In this document: piece by piece, positions 1 through 6,694 of the stretch
Layout of the letters: every line of letters begins with the position of its first letter
Position numbering within the stretch: the first letter of the stretch is position 1
NCBI GenBank assembly: GCA_002359055.1
Contig: DEQC01000029.1
Coordinates: 1-15,053 of the forward strand
Direction of reading: 5' to 3'
Length of the DNA stretch: 15,053 nucleotides
Source of the DNA: Flavobacteriales bacterium UBA3376
Lineage (GTDB): Bacteria > Bacteroidota > Bacteroidia > Flavobacteriales > Weeksellaceae
Notes under the pieces: generated by a model
What the model was told of the DNA's origin: nothing
The model's input: the letters and a program-made list of their open reading frames with translations, nothing else
Database searches by the model: none
Program-made: the position numbers and the translations under genes

Positions 1-37
1 GACTTTTTAGGGGGCTAAAACACTACTAAGTTTTATT

Positions 38-784
38 TTGATCGGATGTAACGAAGACGACGATACCAGCATGGTTGGAACAGCAAAAGTAGAATTGAGA
101 CTGACGGATGCTCCTGCGCAATATGAAGAAGTGAATATAGATGTTCAGAAGATTGTGTTTAAAATGAATGGCGATGATGATATTCATTTCCCGCTTGAAA
201 ATCCTGGGATTTATAATCTTTTGGAATTGAACAATGGAATTGATGTTTTGTTGGGCGAAACCGTTTTACCAGTTGGATCGATTTCTCAAATTCGTTTGAT
301 CTTAGGTGAAAACAACACCATCAAAGTTGATGGAGTGGTGCATCCATTACATACACCTTCTGCTCAACAAAGCGGACTTAAGGTAAATGTACATTATACT
401 TTAGAGCCAGATATGGTTTATCAAATTTGGTTGGACTTTGATGCAGGAAAATCCATAGTGGAAAGAGGTAATGGAACTTATGGTCTAAAACCAGTGATTC
501 GAGCTTTTACTGATTTGACCAATGGAATGATAGAAGGAATCGTTTTGCCTCAAGAGTCCTTGACAACTGTTTATGCCATTCAAAATACACAAGATACTAT
601 TGCAGTTGCAATTCCAAATCCAGACGGATATTTTAGATTTTCAGGTTTGGAAGAAGGAGTTTATGATTTGAACTTCAATCCAGCGAATCCTGTCTTCGAA
701 CCACTCGATATAAATGATGTGCAAGTTACATTTGGGACATCCAATAATCTGGAGACAATCCTAATGCAACTTCAAACTCAGTAA
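38..784 (+). CDS. DUF4382-type surface lipoprotein, 5' end cut or frameshifted
   Basis: Probable outer-membrane lipoprotein of unknown function. The only in-frame start in the window is TTG at 38, which would leave just M-I-G-C. The codons before it (11-37) read G-A-K-T-L-L-S-F-I, so together they form the hydrophobic end of a signal peptide with lipobox LIGC and cysteine at codon 47-49. The next residues, NEDDD, resemble the acidic export signal of Bacteroidota surface lipoproteins. Residues about 15-157 match the DUF4382 pattern (VELRLTDAP near 18-26, then alternating beta strands). Residues about 165-245 look like a carboxypeptidase-regulatory or prealbumin-like beta domain (GYFRFSGLEEGVYDL). 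An in-frame TAG at 8-10 blocks any normal start upstream. The true start is therefore in another frame before the G5 run at 10-14, or the gene is damaged. The body of the gene is intact and ends just before a terminator. Confidence 0.8.
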   Translation: MIGCNEDDDTSMVGTAKVELRLTDAPAQYEEVNIDVQKIVFKMNGDDDIHFPLENPGIYNLLELNNGIDVLLGETVLPVGSISQIRLILGENNTIKVDGVVHPLHTPSAQQSGLKVNVHYTLEPDMVYQIWLDFDAGKSIVERGNGTYGLKPVIRAFTDLTNGMIEGIVLPQESLTTVYAIQNTQDTIAVAIPNPDGYFRFSGLEEGVYDLNFNPANPVFEPLDINDVQVTFGTSNNLETILMQLQTQ

Positions 785-795
785 TTTGTAGAAAG

Positions 796-831
796 AAAAA
801 AAGACTGATTAAAAATTAATCAGTCTTTTTT
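796..831. terminator. bidirectional intrinsic terminator
   Basis: GACTGATTAA (803-812) pairs perfectly with TTAATCAGTC (816-825) around an AAA loop. The stem extends through A797-802 with T826-831. It gives a T6 tract on plus and a T7 tract on minus (A796-802). It lies between the convergent lipoprotein gene and tRNA-Leu and can stop both. Confidence 0.9.
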
Positions 832-832
832 G

Positions 833-916
833 TACCCGAGGCCGGAATCGAACCGGCACGTTATTGCTAACATTGGATTTTGAATCCAACGCGTCTACCA
901 ATTCCGCCACTCGGGC
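833..916 (-). tRNA. tRNA-Leu (anticodon CAA)
   Basis: An 84-nt class II tRNA on the minus strand. Acceptor arms GCCCGAG (complement of 910-916) and CTCGGGT pair, with A as discriminator base (complement of 833). The anticodon stem TTGGA/TCCAA encloses loop TTCAAAA, so the anticodon is CAA (complement of 880-882), which reads UUG leucine codons. The T arm (GCCGG-TTCGATT-CCGGC) and the long variable arm typical of tRNA-Leu are present. The 3' CCA is not encoded, because the next minus-strand bases are CAA, so it must be added after transcription. It has its own promoter (929-961) and terminator (796-831), so it is probably a single-gene transcript. Confidence 0.96.
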
Positions 917-928
917 TAAATTGGACGG

Positions 929-961
929 CAAATATAGAATGTTTTTATTTATAAATCCAAA
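929..961 (-). promoter_or_regulatory. Bacteroidota-type promoter of tRNA-Leu
   Basis: On the minus strand TATATTTG (929-936) matches the -7 consensus TAnnTTTG exactly. A TTTG (958-961) lies upstream, with 21 nt between its TTG and the -7 box, inside the 17-23 nt range described for flavobacteria. The -7 box ends 12 nt before the mature tRNA 5' end, leaving a 5' leader of a few bases. It is the only candidate in the window with both elements. Confidence 0.7.
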
Positions 962-1732
962 TTAAATTTCAATTTCTAATCCATCATAGGCAAGAAAAAT
1001 ATTTTCAGGCAGTTCGGACTGCACTTCTTCATGAAATCCTAACTCTACGCTAATGTGTGTAAAATAGGCTTTTTTAGGGTTTACTCGATGAACAATTTCT
1101 ATGGCTTCCTGCAAAGTAAAATGTGAATGATGTTTTGGAGATTTTCTCAAAGCATTTAAAACCAATACATCTACATTCATAATTTTCTCTAAAGTTTCTT
1201 CAGGCAAATAACTCGCATCAGTGATGTAAGCAAATTTATCATCGATCAGATATCCATAAATTCCCAAATTGCCATGCATAACCTCTATGGGTTGAATTTT
1301 AAATCCCGCAAATTCAAAAGCCGTTTTATCTATGGTATGAACATCAAAAGTGGGAGAACCTGGATATTTATTTTCACCAAAAGCATATGCAAATCTATTT
1401 TTAATCTCTCGAATGGTATTTTCGTTGCCAAATAAATCCAATGGTTTTTGAGAAAAATGAATATAAGGTCTGGTTTCGTCCAGTCCGATTACGTGATCGT
1501 TGTGTTCGTGCGTGAAAATAATTCCTTCCAAGGTTTGAACATTGGCTCTCAACATTTGATACCTGAAATCAGGTCCGCAATCTATGTTTAGGTTTTTTCC
1601 GTTTTTTGACAATAAAACAGAAGATCTCAATCGTTTATCTTTTGGATCTTTAGAAAAATTGACAGGATGTTTGCTTGCAATTACTGGAATTCCCTGTGAA
1701 GTACCAGTTCCTAAAAACTGTATTTTAAGCAT
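962..1732 (-). CDS. MBL-fold metallohydrolase, PhnP-like
   Basis: A soluble 256-residue metallo-beta-lactamase-fold hydrolase of the family that includes PhnP (cyclic phosphodiesterase). The fold's metal ligands are visible: THEHNDH at 74-80 (H75, H77, D79, H80), H153 in MHGN, D172 in TDASY, and H226 in FTHIS. The N-terminus FLGTGTSQGIP (6-16) and the DKRLRSS block (32-38) are typical of this branch, followed by DCGPDFR (51-57). Many relatives carry a CxCxxC structural zinc cluster between these two blocks. Here that stretch reads ASKHPVNFS with no cysteine, so the second zinc site is probably gone. The substrate is unknown; no phosphonate genes are nearby, so a PhnP role in C-P lyase metabolism is not supported. 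It starts at ATG, has no signal peptide, and is divergent from the next gene over 52 bp. Confidence 0.85.
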   Translation of the reverse strand: MLKIQFLGTGTSQGIPVIASKHPVNFSKDPKDKRLRSSVLLSKNGKNLNIDCGPDFRYQMLRANVQTLEGIIFTHEHNDHVIGLDETRPYIHFSQKPLDLFGNENTIREIKNRFAYAFGENKYPGSPTFDVHTIDKTAFEFAGFKIQPIEVMHGNLGIYGYLIDDKFAYITDASYLPEETLEKIMNVDVLVLNALRKSPKHHSHFTLQEAIEIVHRVNPKKAYFTHISVELGFHEEVQSELPENIFLAYDGLEIEI

Positions 1733-1743
1733 TGAAGTCGATA

Positions 1744-1751
1744 TAATTTTG
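1744..1751 (+). promoter_or_regulatory. candidate -7 box for the gene at 1785
   Basis: TAATTTTG matches TAnnTTTG and lies 33 nt before the ATG at 1785. No convincing TTG -33 element is seen at the expected distance. Copies of the same octamer lie 30-32 nt before two other genes in this window. Confidence 0.4.
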
Positions 1752-1784
1752 GTAAATTTACGCCTTTAAAATAAAATATGAAAT

Positions 1785-3224
1785 ATGGGTTTTGATAGGA
1801 TCCTTTCACCCAAGCAAAAAGCTTTGGAGATTAATTTGAATTCGAGAATTTATGGAACTTTTGCTGAAATTGGTGCGGGTCAAGAAACCGTAAGGTTTTT
1901 TTATCGTGCAGGAGGTGCTTCTGGAACTTTGGCAAAAGCGATGAGCGCTTACGATAAAAATTTTTCGGATGCGATTTATGGTAAGGAGGAAGATGGACGT
2001 TATGTGACCGAAAAGCGTTTGAAAAAAATGTTGGACCATGAAATGGCTTTGATTGAAGAAAGATTGAACGATGAGCAGTACAAAGACAAACTCTTTTTTT
2101 CATATGCCAATACGGTAACGACCATAGATTTTACTAAAACTTCTAAAGGCCACGGATGGGTAGGTATTCGTTTTCAAACCGATAAAACGCAAAGTGAGTA
2201 TAGCGAAATTATCATACACGTAAATTTCAAAGAAAATAGTGCTCAATTACAACAAGAAACTTTGGGAGTGTTGGGAGTGAATTTGATTCATTCAGCTTAT
2301 TTTCATCACGACGACCCAAGGAAAATTTTGCGTTCGCTTTATGATTCTTTAGAAATGGATCAATTGGAAATCGATGCGATAAACTTTAGCGGTCCATGTT
2401 TTAAATATGTGGACAATCGATTGATGAGTCTTCAATTGGTGAAAAACCATATGACTGATGCGGTTATATTTGGTCCAAACGGAAAGAATTTCTTGCCATC
2501 AGATATTTTATACAAGAAAAATATTTTTGTGATGAGAGGAAGTTTCCGACCTGTGACCAATGTCAATATCGATATTTTAGAATCCAGTTTGGAGATGTTT
2601 ATGGAGCGCGAAGGTGTGAACAAAGAAAATACTGAGGTTTTGTTCGAAATCACTTTGAGTAATTTGGCTGCTGAAGGCGAAATCGATGAGAGAGATTTTT
2701 TGGATAGAGCTGATATCATTGGAAATTTGGGATACAAAGTTTTGATTTCAGATTTCTTGGAATATTATAAATTGGTCGATTATTTCTCTGAATTCACTAA
2801 AGATACCAACCAAATTGGACTTGGAATGGGAGTGAATAGCTTGTTCAATATTTTTAATCCAAAATATTATGAACATCTCGCAGGTGGAACTATGGAAGCT
2901 TTTGGGAAATTGTTCAAGAAAAATGTCATCGTTTATTCGTATCCATACCTCGACAAAGAATCCAATGTTTTATTCACATCTGAGAATCTTGAAGTCAACG
3001 AAAAGGTTTCGGACTTGTACAAATTCTTCAAATCCAACCATAGAATCATAGATGTGAGAAATTATAAACCAGAACATGCCAACATTTACTCTTATAAAGT
3101 TCTGGAGCAAATCAACAATAATGAAGAAGGTTGGGAAGAATTTTTGCCTAAAGAAGTAACTGAATTGATCAAAGAAAGAGGTTTGTTTGGTTATCGATCG
3201 ATGGCCGAAAAAGAACTCAAATAA
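1785..3224 (+). CDS. conserved 479-residue protein of unknown function
   Basis: A cytoplasmic-looking protein with no signal peptide or membrane helix. I recognise the family from Bacteroidota genomes by the N-terminal block RIYGTFAEIGAGQETVR (21-37) and the following RAGGASGTLAKAMSAYDK (41-58), but know no established function. Homologues sometimes carry labels such as TonB-dependent receptor or nicotinate-nucleotide adenylyltransferase. The sequence has no plug, barrel or TonB box, and I see no HxGH adenylyltransferase motif. Other blocks are the polar segment YFHHDDPRKILRSLYDSLE (172-190), RGSFRPVTNVNIDIL (251-265), and an alternating region near 310-390 ending VIVYSYPYLD. The ATG at 1785 is the first start after an in-frame TGA at 1779-1781. 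The gene is single, divergent from the MBL hydrolase, and closed by the terminator at 3234-3258. The gene call is secure; the function is unassigned. Confidence 0.9.
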   Translation: MGFDRILSPKQKALEINLNSRIYGTFAEIGAGQETVRFFYRAGGASGTLAKAMSAYDKNFSDAIYGKEEDGRYVTEKRLKKMLDHEMALIEERLNDEQYKDKLFFSYANTVTTIDFTKTSKGHGWVGIRFQTDKTQSEYSEIIIHVNFKENSAQLQQETLGVLGVNLIHSAYFHHDDPRKILRSLYDSLEMDQLEIDAINFSGPCFKYVDNRLMSLQLVKNHMTDAVIFGPNGKNFLPSDILYKKNIFVMRGSFRPVTNVNIDILESSLEMFMEREGVNKENTEVLFEITLSNLAAEGEIDERDFLDRADIIGNLGYKVLISDFLEYYKLVDYFSEFTKDTNQIGLGMGVNSLFNIFNPKYYEHLAGGTMEAFGKLFKKNVIVYSYPYLDKESNVLFTSENLEVNEKVSDLYKFFKSNHRIIDVRNYKPEHANIYSYKVLEQINNNEEGWEEFLPKEVTELIKERGLFGYRSMAEKELK

Positions 3225-3233
3225 TTATAAAAA

Positions 3234-3258
3234 AAGACCACTCATTTCGAGTGGTCTT
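3234..3258. terminator. bidirectional terminator between convergent genes
   Basis: AAGACCACTC (3234-3243) pairs perfectly with GAGTGGTCTT (3249-3258) around an ATTTC loop. A run of A on the left gives the minus strand a T tract; the plus-strand tail (TTATTG) is weaker. It sits between the ends of the genes at 1785 (+) and 3271 (-). Confidence 0.85.
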
Positions 3259-3270
3259 ATTGTATGTTTC

Positions 3271-4473
3271 TTAATCCTCAGCTGACTCAACGGCCTCTTC
3301 ATCTGCGCTATCTTCAATATTTTCAATAGCTTCTATAAGTGCTTGAACAGCTTCATCAGCATCATGAGTTTCATCAATTTCCTCAGAAGTTTGTTGAGCT
3401 CGGATTTCATTCAATTCTTTTTCTGCTTTTTCAACTTCTTTTGCAGCAGCATCGGCCTTTTTTCTGGCTTCTTCCAAAGCCTGTTCTGCTTCTTCAACCG
3501 TCGGAATTGGAGGAAGGTTGATTTCCTTTTGCTTCAATTTTTCCGTATTGTTGAAGTTGTATGAAATTCCTAAACCAAAAGTTTCTTTCAATTGCGTTCT
3601 TTTGATTTGATCTTCGTCGTAGAATAAATTGATAGTTGCTTGTGCTGAAATCAATTTGTTGATTTTCATGTCTATCACACCTTGGTAAGCGATATCCATG
3701 TTTTGAGGAGTTTTTAAATAGTTTGAGTAAATTCCTAAACGATTGTCAAAACTCACATTTTTCATCAAATTGAATTTGTATCTCGCTCCTAAAAAGGCAC
3801 CGAATTCATAATAATATGAATCTCCATCGTTTTTCAAACCATAATTTCCTTGCTTTTGCAAACTTTCATTCAATACAAAAGTAAATTTCGATGTGAATGG
3901 ATGTACGCTCAATTGTAAATTTTCAGAAGGTTTATAATCCACACCCACACCAAATGACCAATATCCAGGTGTCATGAAACTCGATATCTTTTTGTACTCT
4001 CCTGTCAATTCATCATAACTGTCATAATCAAATCCTTCGGTGAACTGCGTCTTGATATTGGTCGATGCAGCAAAGTAAAAATTCTTTTGAAATTCATAAC
4101 CATAAGAAGACGTAAGATCAATCACGTCGTTTGACTTTCTGTAATCTTCTCCATCATTTTGAACAACTCCATACGCCAAATAAATCCTATTGTCCCAAAT
4201 GTGTCTTCCTTTGGTCAAATTGAATTCATAGTCCAAATAAGCATTCAGCGCATAAGAATTTACACCTCCGGCCATCCAATTAGAAAATGCTGCTTGGTTG
4301 AATTGTAATGAGTTTTTTCCACTGATGAACCAACCTTGTAAACGATTGTTTACCGGTTTAGTTTTTACGTATTTTTGACTATATACTTTGAGATTTCCAT
4401 CACCATCGACTTCTTGTGCAAATGTTTTTGAGAAGCCAAGAATGATCATTGCCAAACACACTTTCCTTATCAT
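3271..4473 (-). CDS. DUF3078-type outer-membrane protein with acidic coiled-coil tail
   Basis: A 400-residue secreted protein with signal peptide MIRKVCLAMIILGFSKTFA (1-19), cut before Q20. Residues about 47-307 are alternating aromatic/polar strands with the DUF3078 signature region NQAAFSNWMAGGVNS (59-73). Strands end in GLGISYNFN (300-308), a typical last beta strand of an outer-membrane barrel. The protein then continues about 90 residues: a linker with PPIPT (321-325), a coiled coil near 326-362 rich in A, E and K, and an acidic tail (366-400) rich in E, D and A. Barrel proteins usually end at or near the last strand, so this extension is unusual; if the barrel assignment is right, the tail is probably periplasmic. 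The function is unknown. It starts at ATG with GGGAG close upstream. The nitroreductase lies 63 bp upstream on the same strand. Confidence 0.85.
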   Translation of the reverse strand: MIRKVCLAMIILGFSKTFAQEVDGDGNLKVYSQKYVKTKPVNNRLQGWFISGKNSLQFNQAAFSNWMAGGVNSYALNAYLDYEFNLTKGRHIWDNRIYLAYGVVQNDGEDYRKSNDVIDLTSSYGYEFQKNFYFAASTNIKTQFTEGFDYDSYDELTGEYKKISSFMTPGYWSFGVGVDYKPSENLQLSVHPFTSKFTFVLNESLQKQGNYGLKNDGDSYYYEFGAFLGARYKFNLMKNVSFDNRLGIYSNYLKTPQNMDIAYQGVIDMKINKLISAQATINLFYDEDQIKRTQLKETFGLGISYNFNNTEKLKQKEINLPPIPTVEEAEQALEEARKKADAAAKEVEKAEKELNEIRAQQTSEEIDETHDADEAVQALIEAIENIEDSADEEAVESAED

Positions 4474-4504
4474 ACTCCCTTTATTTTTGTTTTTTTATTG
4501 ATTG

Positions 4505-4512
4505 CAAAATTA
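4505..4512 (-). promoter_or_regulatory. candidate -7 box for the DUF3078 gene
   Basis: Minus-strand TAATTTTG, a match to TAnnTTTG, ends 31 nt before the ATG at 4473. No clear -33 TTG is seen. It suggests the gene can be transcribed separately from the nitroreductase gene upstream. Confidence 0.4.
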
Positions 4513-4526
4513 TAAAATAAACAAAG

Positions 4527-4543
4527 CGCTTAAAAATTAAGCG
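4527..4543 (-). terminator. possible weak terminator overlapping a stop codon
   Basis: CGCTTAA/TTAAGCG form a 7-bp stem with a 3-base loop, followed on minus by the T-rich run CTTTGTTTATTTTAT. The hairpin includes the stop codon (4537-4539) of the nitroreductase gene. The stem is short and AT-rich and the T run is interrupted, so it may only attenuate. Confidence 0.4.
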
Positions 4544-5106
4544 TTAATTACTTTTACTTTATCTTCAATTGGTTTTCTACTTCCGTCAAATAATTCAGCT
4601 TTCAATTTACCCATATAGAAAATTCCATAACAACTTTCATTTTCTTCCAAATCTACAAATTCATGCATTTTAGCTATGGTCGAAGGACTGGACCAATACG
4701 ATCCTATATTCATCGAAGTACACATCAACCACATGTTCTGAACAGCCATGGCAGTTGCAGCCAATTCTTCCCATTCAGGTACCAAACCAGACTTTTTCAT
4801 GTTGATCAAAATGATTTTGTTAGAATTTAAACATTTGTCGATGATACCTTTCATCTTCCTTTCGCTTCGCTCTTCTTCTGGAGTTGCTTCTTTGTATTTT
4901 TCTAACATAAATTCTCCGAATCGATTCAAAGCATCTTTTTCCAAAACAATGAATCTCCACGGTTCCGTACGCCTATGGTTCGGTGCCCAATTGGCACTTT
5001 CTAAAATTAAATTTAATTCCTCTTGACTGATATTTTCTTGGCTGTACATCGGTGGAGTAACAGCTCTTCTTGATTTGATAATTTCGAATAAATCTTGTGA
5101 CTTCAT
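4537..5106 (-). CDS. nitroreductase family protein, YdjA-like
   Basis: A 189-residue FMN-dependent oxidoreductase of the nitroreductase fold, normally a homodimer that uses NAD(P)H. Visible family features are the phosphate-binding SRRAV near the N-terminus (12-16, R13 and R14), APNHRRTEPWRF (41-52), which corresponds to APDHKSMQPWHF in E. coli YdjA, PEWEELAATAMAVQNMW (110-126), the flavin-site segment GSYWSS (135-140) and the strand GIFYMGKL (161-168). The short length also fits the YdjA-type minimal nitroreductases. The natural substrate cannot be told from sequence; members reduce quinones or nitroaromatics in vitro. The ATG start is well placed. It is preceded by a candidate -7 box and followed 63 bp later by the DUF3078 gene, with only a weak hairpin between them. 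Confidence 0.9.
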   Translation of the reverse strand: MKSQDLFEIIKSRRAVTPPMYSQENISQEELNLILESANWAPNHRRTEPWRFIVLEKDALNRFGEFMLEKYKEATPEEERSERKMKGIIDKCLNSNKIILINMKKSGLVPEWEELAATAMAVQNMWLMCTSMNIGSYWSSPSTIAKMHEFVDLEENESCYGIFYMGKLKAELFDGSRKPIEDKVKVINA

Positions 5107-5122
5107 ATAATTTATTTTTCGG

Positions 5123-5130
5123 CAAATTTA
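5123..5130 (-). promoter_or_regulatory. candidate -7 box for the nitroreductase gene
   Basis: Minus-strand TAAATTTG matches TAnnTTTG, 16 nt before the ATG at 5106, implying a leader of only about 10 nt. No good -33 element is seen. Confidence 0.35.
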
Positions 5131-5216
5131 CAATATTAATACCGCTATTTAGAATGATTCTTATAGCTAAAGGTTATGGGCAAATAGTTTCGATGTAAGT
5201 TTGGACTGATTTAATC

Positions 5217-5257
5217 AAAAAAATCTTGTGAATTCGATAATTCAAATTCACAAGATT
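5217..5257 (-). terminator. strong terminator of the pntAB operon
   Basis: On the minus strand AATCTTGTGAATT (5245-5257) pairs perfectly over 13 bp with AATTCACAAGATT (5222-5234), with a 10-base loop. A T7 tract follows (complement of 5217-5223). It begins about 27 nt after the pntB stop codon. Confidence 0.9.
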
Positions 5258-5284
5258 GAGTATTGTTAACCAAAAATATAAATT

Positions 5285-6691
5285 CTATGATTGCATTCCG
5301 TTGAGATGGCTTAGAATTTTTGTTACGCTGTCTTCTGCATCTCCATACAACATATCCGTATTGGACTTATAAAACAAAGGATTTTCAACTCCAGCATAGC
5401 CCACCGCCATTGATCTTTTCATAACGATGACCTTTTCTGCGTCCCAAGCGCGAATGACAGGCATACCATAAATCGGACTGTTTTCATCGTCCAAAGCACC
5501 TGGATTGACAACATCATTTGCTCCAATGACAAAAACTAAATCCGTTTCAGAAAGTTCATCGTTGATTTCATCCATTTCAAAAACAATATCATAAGGAACA
5601 TTGGCTTCTGCCAACAAAACATTCATATGCCCAGGCAATCTTCCCGCCACTGGGTGAATTGCAAAGTGAACTGTTTTGCCTTGTTTTTTAAGCAATGAAG
5701 TCAATTCTTGAATCGGATATTGAGCTTTTGCGACAGCCATTCCATACCCAGGAACAATCACTATGGATTTCGATTCTTTCAATAATTCAGCGACTTCTTC
5801 ATGTTGAATCGAAGTTACCTCACCTTCGATTTCATTTGAACTCGCTCCGACTTTCGCATCACCAAATCCACCAAAAATAACCGACCAAAATGATCGATTC
5901 ATCGCCTTACACATGATGATCGATAAAATAGCTCCTGAACTACCTACCAATGCACCAGTAACAATCAATAAATCATTGCCCAACATAAATCCAGCGGCGG
6001 CAGCAGCCCAACCTGAATACGAGTTGAGCATTGAAACAACCACAGGCATATCGGCTCCACCAATCGCCATTACCAACATCACACCTATAAAACAAGCGAT
6101 AATTGTCATGACAATTAGATATATCAAACCACTCGTGTCAGGAGCTAATGTAAATAAAACACCAAATACAATGGATATTAAAACCAATACAATGTTGACT
6201 GTATGACGTCCTGTATATACCAAAGGTTTACTGCGGATTTTCCCATTCAATTTTCCCCAAGCAATGATGGATCCTGTAAATGTGATGGCTCCAATAAATA
6301 CTCCGATATAAACTTCGACCAAATGTATGTTTCGTTCGACTTTCCCTAAACTCTGAATGTCTGGATCGAGATAGGAACCAAATCCTACCAAAACTGCAGC
6401 AAGTCCAACAAAACTATGTAAAATAGCAATCAACTGAGGCATAGCCGTCATCTCGACTCTCCTCGCCACTATAATTCCTATGACTGAAGCTATGGCAATT
6501 GCAGCTATGATATAAATATGCCCTTCGATATCTTTTCCAGCTATGGTAGCGAGAATTGCGATGATCATACCTATAATTCCAAAGAGAACTCCCCTCTTGG
6601 CTGATTCTTGTGAAGATAATCCACCTAAACTTAAGATGAATAAAATACCTGCAAATAAATAGGCTGCGGTTTGAATTTCTACTGTTATCAT
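5285..6691 (-). CDS. pntB: NAD(P) transhydrogenase subunit beta
   Basis: The 468-residue beta subunit of the proton-translocating transhydrogenase, which transfers hydride between NAD(H) and NADP(H) in the inner membrane. Residues 1-265 hold about eight to nine membrane helices, including LHSFVGLAAVLVGFGSY (91-107), whose H92 corresponds to the proton-channel histidine (His91 in E. coli), and GADMPVVVSMLNSYSGWAAA (212-231). The soluble NADP-binding domain III follows: VPGYGMAVAKAQYP (313-326), HPVAGRLPGHMNVLLAEA (346-363), VIGANDVVNPGA (388-399), and IVMKRSMAVGYAGVENPLFY (422-441) with MLYGDA near the end. Length and motifs are all intact. The ATG is 3 nt after the pntA stop, so the two subunits are surely co-transcribed, and translational coupling is likely. 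Confidence 0.98.
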   Translation of the reverse strand: MITVEIQTAAYLFAGILFILSLGGLSSQESAKRGVLFGIIGMIIAILATIAGKDIEGHIYIIAAIAIASVIGIIVARRVEMTAMPQLIAILHSFVGLAAVLVGFGSYLDPDIQSLGKVERNIHLVEVYIGVFIGAITFTGSIIAWGKLNGKIRSKPLVYTGRHTVNIVLVLISIVFGVLFTLAPDTSGLIYLIVMTIIACFIGVMLVMAIGGADMPVVVSMLNSYSGWAAAAAGFMLGNDLLIVTGALVGSSGAILSIIMCKAMNRSFWSVIFGGFGDAKVGASSNEIEGEVTSIQHEEVAELLKESKSIVIVPGYGMAVAKAQYPIQELTSLLKKQGKTVHFAIHPVAGRLPGHMNVLLAEANVPYDIVFEMDEINDELSETDLVFVIGANDVVNPGALDDENSPIYGMPVIRAWDAEKVIVMKRSMAVGYAGVENPLFYKSNTDMLYGDAEDSVTKILSHLNGMQS

Positions 6692-6694
6692 CGC

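Noticed and set aside
1584..1769. 61-codon open frame on plus across the MBL gene start
   Set aside because: It is mainly antisense to the conserved N-terminus of the hydrolase and has no supporting features.
1785..3224. Calling the 479-residue protein a TonB-dependent receptor
   Set aside because: It has no signal peptide, plug motif or beta-barrel pattern; the label sometimes attached to this family is not supported by the sequence.
5913..6206. 97-codon open frame on plus opposite pntB
   Set aside because: It is the antisense shadow of hydrophobic pntB codons, has low-complexity I/N/T composition, and lies fully inside a certain gene.
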